Source of the DNA: Phyllobacteriaceae bacterium UBA1940
GTDB lineage: Bacteria > Pseudomonadota > Alphaproteobacteria > Rhizobiales > Rhizobiaceae
Reading direction: 5' to 3'
NCBI GenBank assembly: GCA_002336975.1
Contig: DDFA01000066.1
Location: 14,015-39,882 of the forward strand
DNA length: 25,868 nucleotides
Position numbers and translations under genes: made by a program. Below are positions 14,771-22,114 of the stretch, piece by piece. Within the stretch, counting starts at the first letter, position 1, and each line of letters starts with the position of its first letter. The notes under the pieces are model-generated. The model searched no databases. It was not told the DNA's origin and worked only from the letters and a program-made list of their open reading frames with translations.

Positions 14771-16123
14771 TTGAACGAAACCACGCTCGACCAACTGTCG
14801 CAGCCGGCGCTGAACTGGCTGCAAAGCGTGCTGGCCACCAGCGCCGGCCCTTGGCTGTGGTATCAACTCGCAGCCATCGCCGCGATGTTCGTCGCCGCCA
14901 AGCTGATCGGACGGCGCATCGAACCCAGGCTCGAGGAACGCGCCAGGCAGATCAAGGGACACCCCGGCCTGCTGCGCATGGTGGTGGCGCTGCTGCGCCG
15001 CACCGACTGGATCTTGTTCTGTGCGCTGCTGTTCGTTGCGCTGATGGTCCTGCGCGAACTGACATGGCCAAGTCGAAGCCGGCTGATCTCCATCGCCCTC
15101 TCCCTGTCGTCGGTCTGGCTGGCGGTGTCGGTGCTGTCGCGCATTATCCGCAGCCGGCTGGCGGCGCGCACCATCGCGGTCCTCGCCTGGACTTACGCCG
15201 CCGCTGTCATCCTGGGGGTCGACGGCCAGGTCGCCGGCCTGCTCGACCGTGTCGCGCTGCCGGTCGGAACGCTGCGACTGTCGGCCTTGACTGTGCTCAA
15301 GGCGGCGCTGCTGCTGATCGGCGCGCTGTGGCTCGCGATCGTCGTCGGCAATTATGTCGACGAACGCGTCAGGGCCATGGACGAACTGACGCCGTCGCTG
15401 CGGGTGCTGTTCGGCAAGGTCGCCAAGATCGGCCTGGTGCTGATCGCCGGCGTCGCCGCCCTGACCAGCGTCGGAGTCGACCTGACCGCCTTCACCGTCT
15501 TCTCCGGCGCCGTCGGCGTCGGGCTCGCCTTCGGCCTGCAAAAAGTGGTGTCGAACTTTGTCTCCGGCATCATTATCCTGCTCGACAAGTCGATCAAACC
15601 CGGCGACACGATCTCGCTCGACCAGACTTTTGGCTGGATCCGCGAGCTACGCGCCCGTTTTGTCTCGGTGGTGACCCGCGACGGCCGCGAGTTCCTCATC
15701 CCCAACGAGGACTTTATCACACAGCGGGTCATCAACTGGTCGTTCTCCGACGAACTGGTGCGCCTCGACGTCAATTTTGGCGTTTCCTACGACAGCGATC
15801 CGCACGAGGTGAGCCGCATCGCCATCGAGGCGGCGATCACCGTGCCGAGAGTGGAGGCGGATCGAAGGCCCGTGTGCTGGCTGACCGGCTTCGGCGACAG
15901 TTCGCTCGACTTTGTGTTGCGGTTCTGGATTCACGACCCGCAGCAGGGCCTGACCAATGTCCGCGGGAAAGTGTTTCTGGCGCTGTGGGACGCGTTCAAG
16001 GCCAACGGGATCGGCCTGCCCTACCCGCACCGCGAAATCATTTTCAAGGGCGGCGCGGCGCAGCCCACGCCCGAAATGGCCGCCGCGCCAGGGGTTCGCA
16101 ACCGTGGCCGTCGATCGCCCTGA
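14771..16123 (+). CDS. MscS family mechanosensitive ion channel
   Basis: A 450-residue inner-membrane protein. Several hydrophobic helices (about residues 28-46, 80-97, 105-125, 133-150, 172-193 and 213-232) precede the MscS pore helix and beta domain. The pore region [20 protein letters not shown] (241-260) carries the alternating small residues typical of MscS TM3, followed by [20 protein letters not shown]. The soluble beta domain continues through [16 protein letters not shown]. The protein would release solutes on osmotic downshock. There is no ATG near the expected N-terminus; I place the start at the TTG at 14771, with GAAAGG seven bases upstream. A TTG at 14702 is less likely, as it lies in the regulatory block. 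The next gene converges with three bases between them. Confidence 0.88.
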   Translation: MNETTLDQLSQPALNWLQSVLATSAGPWLWYQLAAIAAMFVAAKLIGRRIEPRLEERARQIKGHPGLLRMVVALLRRTDWILFCALLFVALMVLRELTWPSRSRLISIALSLSSVWLAVSVLSRIIRSRLAARTIAVLAWTYAAAVILGVDGQVAGLLDRVALPVGTLRLSALTVLKAALLLIGALWLAIVVGNYVDERVRAMDELTPSLRVLFGKVAKIGLVLIAGVAALTSVGVDLTAFTVFSGAVGVGLAFGLQKVVSNFVSGIIILLDKSIKPGDTISLDQTFGWIRELRARFVSVVTRDGREFLIPNEDFITQRVINWSFSDELVRLDVNFGVSYDSDPHEVSRIAIEAAITVPRVEADRRPVCWLTGFGDSSLDFVLRFWIHDPQQGLTNVRGKVFLALWDAFKANGIGLPYPHREIIFKGGAAQPTPEMAAAPGVRNRGRRSP

Positions 16124-16126
16124 GCG

Positions 16127-16600
16127 TCAGCCGCTCTGCTTCAGCCAAAGCACGCCGTGGCGGATTTCGTAGCGTTTCAGGCACGATTGAAACGCGCCCT
16201 TGCGGCATTCTGGTCCGCCGGCCGACACCGTGAATGACGGCCACATCGCACCCGGTCGGTCGAAGGTGACGCTAAAGGCCGGGAACTTGCCGAGATATTC
16301 GAAACGCCCGCCGTCGTCTTGCAGATAGATCACGACCGCGCAGCCTTCGTCGGAACAGTAACGCGTCTTCGACCCGTCGCAATCGACCTGCGAAAAGTTC
16401 AGAACGATGTCGTCGCCATGACGATCGTCGACGTCGATGCGGGACAAGAAGCCGTCGCCGAAGCTGCGGGACGCGCAATCGGCCCGAACCGGAATGGTCT
16501 CGTTATCGATCACCGCGTCGACGGTCGGCAACGCCTGCGCCATCGCCGTCGCGCACGACAGCGCAAGAACAGTGATCGTAGCTGCGACGGTTTGCTTCAT
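16127..16600 (-). CDS. small exported protein of unknown function
   Basis: A 157-residue protein with a clear signal peptide (MKQTVAATITVLALS, cleavage probably after AMAQA). The mature part has seven cysteines in DCASRSF, VDCDGSKTRYCSDEGC, GPECRKG and SCLKRYE, which suggests periplasmic disulfides. I do not recognise a named family. The ATG at 16600 is chosen because the signal peptide starts there; the frame extends 12 codons further to 16636, which would put charged residues in front of the signal. A GGGGG tract stands at a long distance (about 12 bases). It lies between the MscS gene and the Lrp-type regulator (67-base gap) and may be transcribed alone. Confidence 0.72.
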   Translation of the reverse strand: MKQTVAATITVLALSCATAMAQALPTVDAVIDNETIPVRADCASRSFGDGFLSRIDVDDRHGDDIVLNFSQVDCDGSKTRYCSDEGCAVVIYLQDDGGRFEYLGKFPAFSVTFDRPGAMWPSFTVSAGGPECRKGAFQSCLKRYEIRHGVLWLKQSG

Positions 16601-16667
16601 GCCGGCCAAATGCCCCCTAATCTTCGCGTCGTCCAATCACAGATGGACTATTTTCGTTACAACCGGA

Positions 16668-17141
16668 TCAGGCGTCGCCGGCGTCGAGGCCAAGCGCAAT
16701 CCGGTCGACGATCTCACGCAGCGCAAAACTTGAATTGATCTTTGTGACGTGCGGCAGCGCCGTCAGCCATTGCTTGTGGATGCGCTCGTAGTCGGCCAGG
16801 TCCCTGGCGGCGATGCGCAGCACATAGTCATATTCGCCCGACATCAGGTGGCAGGACAGGATGTTGGGGCAGCGTTTTACCGCCGCCTCGAAATCGGCCA
16901 GCGATTTCTCGAACTGGCCGGACAGCGAAATGTGCACGATCGCGGTCAGGCTGTGTCCGAGAGCCGCGTTGGACAGGCGCGCGTGATAGCCGCGGATCGC
17001 CCCGCCCTTCTCCAGCGCGTCGAGCCGGCGCGAACAGGCCGACTGCGACAGGCCGACCCGTTCCGACAGCGCGGCGTTGGAGATTCGCCCCTCCACCTGC
17101 AATGTCCGCAAAAGCAGGAGATCGATGCGATCCAGGTCCAT
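16668..17141 (-). CDS. Lrp/AsnC family transcriptional regulator, probable regulator of ald
   Basis: A 157-residue DNA-binding protein. Residues 1-60 form the helix-turn-helix region (LDRIDLLLLRTLQVEGRIS, then LSERVGLSQSACSRRLDALE with the recognition helix SQSACSRRL). Residues about 65-150 form the RAM ligand-binding domain, with GHSLTAIVHISLSG and the MSGEYDYVLRIAARDL strand that binds amino acids in this family. The ATG at 17141 gives a protein beginning at the standard MDLDRID; the frame upstream to 17213 is not typical. It is transcribed away from alanine dehydrogenase, a common pairing in which the regulator (AldR type) activates ald in response to alanine. The shared 153-base region contains a palindromic candidate operator. 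Confidence 0.9.
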   Translation of the reverse strand: MDLDRIDLLLLRTLQVEGRISNAALSERVGLSQSACSRRLDALEKGGAIRGYHARLSNAALGHSLTAIVHISLSGQFEKSLADFEAAVKRCPNILSCHLMSGEYDYVLRIAARDLADYERIHKQWLTALPHVTKINSSFALREIVDRIALGLDAGDA

Positions 17142-17168
17142 TCTTCGATATTCCTGCGAAGTGCCGAT

Positions 17169-17188
17169 GAATTTGCGCAATAATATTC
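17169..17188. promoter_or_regulatory. candidate Lrp-type operator between the regulator and ald
   Basis: A 20-base imperfect palindrome, GAATTTGCGCAATAATATTC, contains the perfect core TTGCGCAA (17173-17180) with outer GAAT/ATTC arms. It is AT-richer than its surroundings and sits in the divergent region, 28 bases upstream of the regulator's ATG, which is where an Lrp-family protein would control both genes. It does not match the E. coli Lrp consensus closely. Confidence 0.45.
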
Positions 17189-17263
17189 GATGGAGGAGCC
17201 ACACCGCAACCACCTTCGCAAGGACCTGCGAGCCGCTTTGTGGTTCACTGTTTCAAGAGGAAC

Positions 17264-17279
17264 ACGGGCCGAGGCCCGT
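17264..17279 (+). other. small hairpin in the ald leader
   Basis: ACGGGCC and GGCCCGT are seven-base complementary arms separated by GA, so about six pairs form with a four-base loop. The ribosome binding site AAAGGGAG begins two bases later, and the ald ATG follows at 17295. It may stabilise the leader; nothing shows a regulatory function. Confidence 0.4.
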
Positions 17280-17294
17280 CAAAGGGAGAGATGG

Positions 17295-18410
17295 ATGCGC
17301 GTCGGCTGTCCGAAAGAAATCAAGAACCACGAATATCGCGTCGGCCTGACGCCCGGATCGGTCCGGGAATATGTCGCCCACGGGCATGACGTGCTGGTCG
17401 AGACCGGCGCGGGCGCGGGTATCGGCGCCGACGACAACGCCTACCGAGCCGCCGGCGCAAAGATCGCCAAAACCGCGGCGGAAGTATTCGAACGCTCCGA
17501 CATGATCGTCAAGGTGAAGGAGCCGCAGCCGGGCGAATGGGCCCAGTTGCGCGAAGGCCAGATTCTCTACACCTATCTCCACCTTGCGCCCGATCCGGAG
17601 CAGACCAGGGGCCTGCTGGCGTCCGGCGTCACCGCCGTGGCATATGAGACAGTGACCGACGACCGCGGCGGCCTGCCGCTGCTGGCGCCGATGTCGGAAG
17701 TCGCCGGTCGCCTCGCCATCCAGGCGGGCGCGACAGCGCTGCAAAAGGCCAATGGCGGTCGCGGTGTGCTGCTCGGCGGCGTGCCGGGCGTGCTGCCCGG
17801 CAAGGTGGCGGTGCTCGGCGGCGGCGTCGTCGGGCTGCAGGCGGCGAAGATGGCGGTCGGCCTTGGCGCCGACGTCACCATCATCGACCGTTCGATCCCT
17901 CGCCTGCGCCAGCTCGACGACATTTTTAACGGCCGCGTCCATACCCGCTATTCGACCGTCGAGGCGATCGAGGAAGAGTGTTTTTCCGCCGACGCGATTA
18001 TCGGCGCGGTGCTGATCCCGGGCGCGGCGGCGCCAAAGCTTGTCAGCCGCGAAATGCTGTCGGGCATGAAGGCAGGCGCGGTCATGGTCGACGTCGCCAT
18101 TGACCAGGGCGGCTGCTTCGAAACATCGCGCGCCACCACCCATGCCGACCCGACCTATGTGGTTGACGGCATCATCCATTATTGCGTCGCCAACATGCCC
18201 GGCGCCGTGCCGGTGACCTCGGCGCATGCGCTGAACAACGCTACCCTGCATTATGGCCTGCAGCTTGCCGACAAGGGGCTGAAGGCGCTGACCGACGATC
18301 ATCATTTGCGCAACGGCCTCAACGTGCATCGCGGCCGCATCACCAACCGTGCGGTCGCCGAGGCGCTCGGCTACGAAATGGTCGAGCCCAAGGCGGTGCT
18401 CGCCGCCTGA
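17295..18410 (+). CDS. ald: alanine dehydrogenase
   Basis: A 371-residue NAD-dependent enzyme that interconverts L-alanine and pyruvate plus ammonia, usually as a hexamer. All catalytic residues known from the Mycobacterium tuberculosis enzyme appear at identical numbers: Arg15 (EYRVGLTP), Lys75 (VKVKEPQ), His96 (YTYLHLA) and Asp270 (DVAIDQGG). The NAD-binding loop VLGGGVVGLQAA (173-184) follows. I chose the ATG at 17295 since it gives the family's MRVGCPKEIK start and has GGGAG upstream; the frame continues 35 codons before it without conserved sequence. Divergent from an Lrp-type regulator and followed by a strong terminator, it is a single-gene unit likely induced by alanine. It would allow growth on alanine or ammonia assimilation. 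Confidence 0.95.
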   Translation: MRVGCPKEIKNHEYRVGLTPGSVREYVAHGHDVLVETGAGAGIGADDNAYRAAGAKIAKTAAEVFERSDMIVKVKEPQPGEWAQLREGQILYTYLHLAPDPEQTRGLLASGVTAVAYETVTDDRGGLPLLAPMSEVAGRLAIQAGATALQKANGGRGVLLGGVPGVLPGKVAVLGGGVVGLQAAKMAVGLGADVTIIDRSIPRLRQLDDIFNGRVHTRYSTVEAIEEECFSADAIIGAVLIPGAAAPKLVSREMLSGMKAGAVMVDVAIDQGGCFETSRATTHADPTYVVDGIIHYCVANMPGAVPVTSAHALNNATLHYGLQLADKGLKALTDDHHLRNGLNVHRGRITNRAVAEALGYEMVEPKAVLAA

Positions 18411-18440
18411 CGCCGACGAGCCAAAAGTTCCTCCGAGCCT

Positions 18441-18474
18441 CGGCCCGCAGTCTGACTGCGGGCCGCTTTTTTTT
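18441..18474 (+). terminator. rho-independent terminator after ald
   Basis: CGGCCCGCAG (18441-18450) pairs perfectly with CTGCGGGCCG (18456-18465), giving a ten-base-pair stem with a five-base loop, followed one base later by eight Ts (18467-18474). It lies 30 bases after the ald stop codon. The last T is shared with the stop codon of the opposing DUF1203 gene, whose transcript also folds this stem but lacks a T-run on its side. Confidence 0.95.
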
Positions 18475-18941
18475 CAGGCGCTTTCGATCCGGCACTGGAA
18501 GCAGTTGTTCCGGGCGGAACGGACATGCACAAAGGCAACGTCGTCCCGGGCGAGCAATTCGAGACTTCGGCTTTCAATGTCGTGCGTCGCAACGACGCCG
18601 CCGGTTCCGTAGACGATCCGCTCGTCGGCCCCGTAGCCACGCACGATATAGTCCGGGGCGGTGAGCATGTCGGGCGCCCGCCCAGTCGCCGCGATGTCGC
18701 ATGGCGCGGCATGAAGAAAGATCGGGCCGGTTTCGGCATAAGGCTGCAGCGACGAGAACGGTCGGTAGGCCAGAACCAGATAGGGCTCGCCCGCAGCGAT
18801 CAGCTTCAGGCAGTGGCGGCACGGCAGACTGCCGCCATCGCTGATTCTGGTTTCCGCGGACCGCCCGTAGGCGTCGGGCGCGCCCGACTGGATGGCGCGG
18901 ACGTCGGACGTCGGCATGGCGAGATAGCGTAGCTTCAACAT
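18474..18941 (-). CDS. DUF1203 domain protein
   Basis: A 155-residue protein of the DUF1203 family. The family signature is clear: SLPCRHCLKLIAAGE (39-52, with Cys41, His43 and Cys44), then a PYLVLAYRPFSSLQPYAETG strand pair (53-72), FLHAAPC (75-81), and a closing HVRSARNNCFQC. The cysteines and histidine could bind a metal such as zinc; this is inference. No signal peptide, so it is probably cytoplasmic. The function is unknown. No ribosome binding site is accessible in the leader: the only GGGA lies inside a perfect 13-base hairpin four bases before the ATG. It is downstream of the OmpA gene on the same strand (76-base gap), so it may be co-transcribed with it. A strong terminator lies at its end on the opposite strand. 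Confidence 0.85.
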   Translation of the reverse strand: MLKLRYLAMPTSDVRAIQSGAPDAYGRSAETRISDGGSLPCRHCLKLIAAGEPYLVLAYRPFSSLQPYAETGPIFLHAAPCDIAATGRAPDMLTAPDYIVRGYGADERIVYGTGGVVATHDIESRSLELLARDDVAFVHVRSARNNCFQCRIESA

Positions 18942-18945
18942 GGCG

Positions 18946-18976
18946 GTTTCCCGAATTGCGGACCAATTCGGGAAAC
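18946..18976 (-). promoter_or_regulatory. perfect 13-bp hairpin immediately before the DUF1203 start codon
   Basis: GTTTCCCGAATTG (18946-18958) and its exact reverse complement (18964-18976) surround a five-base loop. In the minus-strand RNA only four bases separate the stem from the ATG, and the only Shine-Dalgarno-like GGGA is inside it. There is no T-run, so it is either a stem-only terminator for the upstream OmpA gene or a translation control element of the DUF1203 gene. The 8-mer GTTTCCCG occurs again at 19004-19011. Confidence 0.66.
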
Positions 18977-19017
18977 AGGCCAGTTTGCGCGCCTGCCCTC
19001 CACCCGTTTCCCGCGCC

Positions 19018-19587
19018 TCAATACGGCCGGATCACTTCGGTGACATTGCGCAGCGTGACGCGGCGGTTGCGCCAGTCCTCGTTCTGGGTCGGCACCAGCA
19101 GGAATTCCTCGCCATAGCCCACCGTATCAAGCGCCCGGCGGGGAATGCCGAATTCCTGCACCAGCACCCGGCGCAGCGAATTGGCGCGGCGCTCGGACAG
19201 CGCCTGGTTGGAGGAGAACGAACCGACCGCGTCGGTGTGCCCCTCGATCAGGAACACCGCCCCGCGCTTGCGGCGCAGGATGCGCTCCATCGCGATGGCG
19301 ATGTTTTCGACCTTGCCGTATTGCGACGGATGGATTTCCGCAGAAGCGAACTCGAAATTGATCGACTGGATGTCGATCGACGGCGCCATGCGTCGGATTT
19401 CCGGGCGGCGGCGCAACTGGTCGCGCGTGACCCGCCGTTCCGGCGCCAGACGGCGCTGCGGCTCGGCGTCGAGCTTGCGTTCGATCTGGGCGGCGCTGGG
19501 CGTCGTGGCCTGCGAATAGGCAGGTGCGACGCCGGCAAGGACGGAAAGCGCGACGGCGGCCGTGACGAGGAATTTCTGCAACTGCAT
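19018..19587 (-). CDS. exported OmpA-domain protein
   Basis: A 189-residue envelope protein with a signal peptide (residues about 6-24, cleavage near AYSQA), an arginine-rich linker (about 35-70) and one OmpA-like peptidoglycan-binding domain (about 72-183). The domain shows INFEFASAEI, the IEGHTDAVGS loop with Asp119, LSERRANSLRRVL with Arg134, VGYGE and a closing NRRVTLR. Asp119 and Arg134 are the residues that contact diaminopimelate in this domain family. Without an OmpA barrel or a lipobox it is probably a periplasmic peptidoglycan-associated protein. The ATG at 19587 has AGGAG upstream and begins the signal peptide. It lies upstream of the DUF1203 gene on the same strand and 94 bases from the GNAT gene. 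Confidence 0.9.
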   Translation of the reverse strand: MQLQKFLVTAAVALSVLAGVAPAYSQATTPSAAQIERKLDAEPQRRLAPERRVTRDQLRRRPEIRRMAPSIDIQSINFEFASAEIHPSQYGKVENIAIAMERILRRKRGAVFLIEGHTDAVGSFSSNQALSERRANSLRRVLVQEFGIPRRALDTVGYGEEFLLVPTQNEDWRNRRVTLRNVTEVIRPY

Positions 19588-19681
19588 TTTGGGTCTCCTG
19601 AACGGCGCACACCGCCATCGTTGGACCGACATTGCAGCATCCAGCCTGAAGCGGCGATGAACGGATCGTTCAGCCCACCTT

Positions 19682-20233
19682 CTACCCGCGCACCAGGACC
19701 TCGGCGCGTTCGGCGAGCGTCATCGGATAGACCGTCTCGCGCACCTGGCCGACCGGCTCAAACCCCATGCGCTGGTAGAGCGGCAAGGCGGCGGGATGGT
19801 CGAGCGTGCAGGTCTGAACCCGCACAGCTGTGGGCTTGCGGTCCCACGCCGCATGAAGCGCCGCCCCCAAGAACCACTTGCCGATGCCCTGCCCCGTCGC
19901 CCGCTCGGTCAGTCCGAAATAGACCAGTTCGACCGTGCCCTCCTCATGCGGCGCGATCTCGAACAGCCCGGCCGGCACGCCGTCGAGATAGAGCACGTCA
20001 ATGTTGCGCTCCGGCTCGGCCAGCCTTGCCGCCTGCGCCTCGTCGCTTTGGCGCAGTGCGTTGACCCAGTGCCATTTGCGGCCGATGCGGTCCATCAGGT
20101 AGCGGTAGTAGTGGACCGGCATATCCCTGACCCGCAGCAGCGCGATGTTGCGGTTGTAGGGCAGCGGCGGATAGTGGCCGGGCGGCGCGTCCATCTGCAG
20201 GAACGTCACCGTGACGTCGATCGGGTCTGTCAT
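19682..20233 (-). CDS. GNAT family N-acetyltransferase
   Basis: A 183-residue acetyl-CoA-dependent transferase. The N-terminal third contains PPLPYNRNIALLRV and MPVHYYRYLMDRIG, not typical of the fold and perhaps substrate-specific. The core shows VELVYFGLTERATGQGIGKWF (101-121) with the acetyl-CoA pyrophosphate loop (R/Q-x-x-G-x-G/A) in TGQGIG, then VRVQTCTLDHPAALPLYQRMGF, the classic motif B. The ATG at 20233 is preferred over a longer frame to 20311, which crosses the sulfurtransferase stop. It follows sseA after 17 bases and is likely co-transcribed with it. The substrate is unknown. Confidence 0.88.
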   Translation of the reverse strand: MTDPIDVTVTFLQMDAPPGHYPPLPYNRNIALLRVRDMPVHYYRYLMDRIGRKWHWVNALRQSDEAQAARLAEPERNIDVLYLDGVPAGLFEIAPHEEGTVELVYFGLTERATGQGIGKWFLGAALHAAWDRKPTAVRVQTCTLDHPAALPLYQRMGFEPVGQVRETVYPMTLAERAEVLVRG

Positions 20234-20250
20234 GCGCCTTGCCTGTCTGG

Positions 20251-21111
20251 TCAGGATTTCGATGGGCCGGTGACGACCGGCGTGTCCGGGGTCGAGCCCC
20301 ACTCGGTCCACGAACCGTCATAGAGCTTGTTGTCGGCGTGTCCGAGCGTTTCCAGCGCCAGCGTGATCACCGCCGCCGTGACGCCTGAGCCGCAGGAGGT
20401 GACGACCGGCTTCGACAGGTCGATCCCGGCATCCTCGATCAGCTTGCGCAGTTCCTCGGCCGGCAGCAGTTTTCCGTCGCGCCCGAGCGCCGACGCCGGA
20501 ACGTTCAGCGCGCCCGGCATGTGGCCGCCCCGCACCCCGGCGCGCGGCTCGGGGTCGGTTCCCTCAAAACGGCCCGGCGGCCTTGCATCGGCGATCTGGC
20601 GCGAGCCGTCGGCGACGATGGCGCGCATGTCGGCGAGACCGGCGACGCGTCTTCTGTCGAACGCCGCCTCGAAAAAGGACGGCGCGACCTTGGTCGGCCT
20701 GGCGGTGACGAAGCGCCCCTCGCGCTTCCAGCCGTCGATGCCGCCCTCGAGCACATAGACCTTGCCGGCCCCCATGACGCGAAACATCCACCAGGCGCGC
20801 GGCGCCGAAAACAGGCCGGGACCGTCATAGACGACGATCGTGTCGTCGCGAGCGATGCCCATCGCGCCGGCATAGGTCGCAAACAGTTCCGGCGACGGCA
20901 GCGCGTGCGGCATGCGCGACGCCGGATCGACCACCTGGTCGTGATCGAAAAACACCGCGCGCGGAATGTGGCCGGCGTCGTATTCGGCCCGCGCATCGCG
21001 CCCCTGCGCCGGCAGATACCAGGACGCATCGATCACCGTCATGCCGGGATCGTTGAGATGTTCTTCAAGCCAGTCGGCCGAAACCGTAAATCCCGCAATG
21101 TCTGACGCCAT
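20251..21111 (-). CDS. sseA: 3-mercaptopyruvate sulfurtransferase
   Basis: A 286-residue enzyme with two rhodanese domains that moves sulfur from 3-mercaptopyruvate to thiols or cyanide. The inactive first domain covers about residues 8-130 (TVIDASWYLP, AEYDAGHIPRAVFFD, VVYDGPG). The catalytic second domain covers about 160-280, with the loop SCGSGVTAA and catalytic Cys240; CGSGVT is the signature loop of mercaptopyruvate sulfurtransferases rather than thiosulfate sulfurtransferases. The ATG at 21111 has GGAGG at five bases. It is the first gene of a unit with the GNAT gene and divergent from a small secreted-peptide gene at 21233. It fits cysteine breakdown and links to the nearby cysteine synthase. 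Confidence 0.93.
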   Translation of the reverse strand: MASDIAGFTVSADWLEEHLNDPGMTVIDASWYLPAQGRDARAEYDAGHIPRAVFFDHDQVVDPASRMPHALPSPELFATYAGAMGIARDDTIVVYDGPGLFSAPRAWWMFRVMGAGKVYVLEGGIDGWKREGRFVTARPTKVAPSFFEAAFDRRRVAGLADMRAIVADGSRQIADARPPGRFEGTDPEPRAGVRGGHMPGALNVPASALGRDGKLLPAEELRKLIEDAGIDLSKPVVTSCGSGVTAAVITLALETLGHADNKLYDGSWTEWGSTPDTPVVTGPSKS

Positions 21112-21232
21112 GACCGCCTCCGCCGGCCAACATAGTCACGCTGCCGGCATGGGCAAGCGCCGTCATCGCCGCAGGGTCGATTATCGATGGCTCGGCGCCG
21201 CGATATGATCGAGCCGAACGAGGAGAGCACCG

Positions 21233-21367
21233 ATGCGACGGATTGTTGCCTTTGCCTTGCTGCTGATGATGGCCGGCGCGGCCATCGCCCAGACCAGCCC
21301 GCCGCCGCCGCCCGACAATGGCGGACGTGACTGCGAGAGCAAGAAGAAAGAGCAGCAGACGTCGTAG
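21233..21367 (+). CDS. 44-residue secreted proline-rich peptide, function unknown
   Basis: A short gene with an almost perfect ribosome binding site: AGGAGAG at 21221-21227, six bases before the ATG. The product opens with a signal-peptide-like stretch (MRRIVAFALLLMMAGAAIAQ; cleavage probably before the Gln), then a run of five prolines (24-27 area), and a charged tail DCESKKKEQQ with one cysteine. No lipobox is visible, because the Cys lies well after the cleavage site. I do not recognise a family. The gene lies divergent from sseA and converges on the AlaX gene with nine bases between them, so it is unlikely to be a by-product of either. The clear signal segment and ribosome site argue for a real gene despite its size. 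Confidence 0.6.
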   Translation: MRRIVAFALLLMMAGAAIAQTSPPPPPDNGGRDCESKKKEQQTS

Positions 21368-21376
21368 CGGCGGCGG

Positions 21377-22114
21377 TCAAACCACCGGCGCCGGGCCGAA
21401 CCTGATCCTGAACCGCCGGTTCTCGCGGCCCTTCTTGTCGATCTTGCCGATGTGGATCTCGCCGACGTCCAGCGTGCGCGCCACATGGGTGCCGCCGCAG
21501 GGCTGGCTGTCGATCGACCCGCTGTCGCCGATATTGACCAGCCGGATGCGGCCAAGACCAACCGGCGGACGGACATTCTTCGACTTCACCAGCCCAGGAT
21601 TGGCGGCGAATTCGTCGTCGGTGATCCAGCTGATGAACACCGGATAATCCGCCAGCACCAGTTCCATGATCCGTTCGGTGACGAACTCCTTGGTGTATTT
21701 CGGGTCGGGAATGTCCAAATCGACGCGGCTGTCGTCTTCCGACACCGACGCCCCGGTGATCGGAAACGGGCAGACAACCGACAATAGATGGCAGGCGGTG
21801 TGCATCCGCATCAGTTTCAACCGCCGCTCCCAGTCGATTGAAAGCGTTACCTTTTCGCCGACCGCGGGCACGGCCTGTCCGGGCGCCGGCAGATGCAGGA
21901 TGTCGTCCTTGGTCTCGCCCGTCACCGTGGCGGCGATGGCGATCTCATCGCCATTGGCCCGCACGATCCGCCCGGTGTCGCCAGGCTGGCCGCCCGACGT
22001 GGCGTAAAAGATCGTCCGGTCGAGCACGATGGCGCCGGCGTCGGTGATCGCGACCACCGTCGCATCGGCAGTCGCCAGATAGGCGTCGTCGCGAAACAGC
22101 GCCTGGGTGGCCAT
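21377..22114 (-). CDS. alanyl-tRNA editing protein (AlaX type)
   Basis: A 245-residue free-standing editing domain that hydrolyses serine (and sometimes glycine) wrongly attached to tRNA-Ala. The GGQPGDTG loop (41-48) and the zinc ligands HTACH (His105, His109) and CGGTH (Cys206, His210) match the AlaX/AlaRS editing family; the longer GGQPGDTG-containing N-terminal part indicates the AlaX-M form. The start at 22114 overlaps the stop of the cysteine synthase gene in TGATG, so translation is probably coupled. The upstream frame to 22333 overlaps that gene and is not used. The context with cysteine synthase and alanine metabolism suggests that mistranslation control is linked to serine and alanine flux. 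Confidence 0.93.
   Translation of the reverse strand: MATQALFRDDAYLATADATVVAITDAGAIVLDRTIFYATSGGQPGDTGRIVRANGDEIAIAATVTGETKDDILHLPAPGQAVPAVGEKVTLSIDWERRLKLMRMHTACHLLSVVCPFPITGASVSEDDSRVDLDIPDPKYTKEFVTERIMELVLADYPVFISWITDDEFAANPGLVKSKNVRPPVGLGRIRLVNIGDSGSIDSQPCGGTHVARTLDVGEIHIGKIDKKGRENRRFRIRFGPAPVV

Noticed and set aside
17253..18329. Long minus-strand open frame opposite ald
   Set aside because: Same antisense effect; ald has all catalytic residues.
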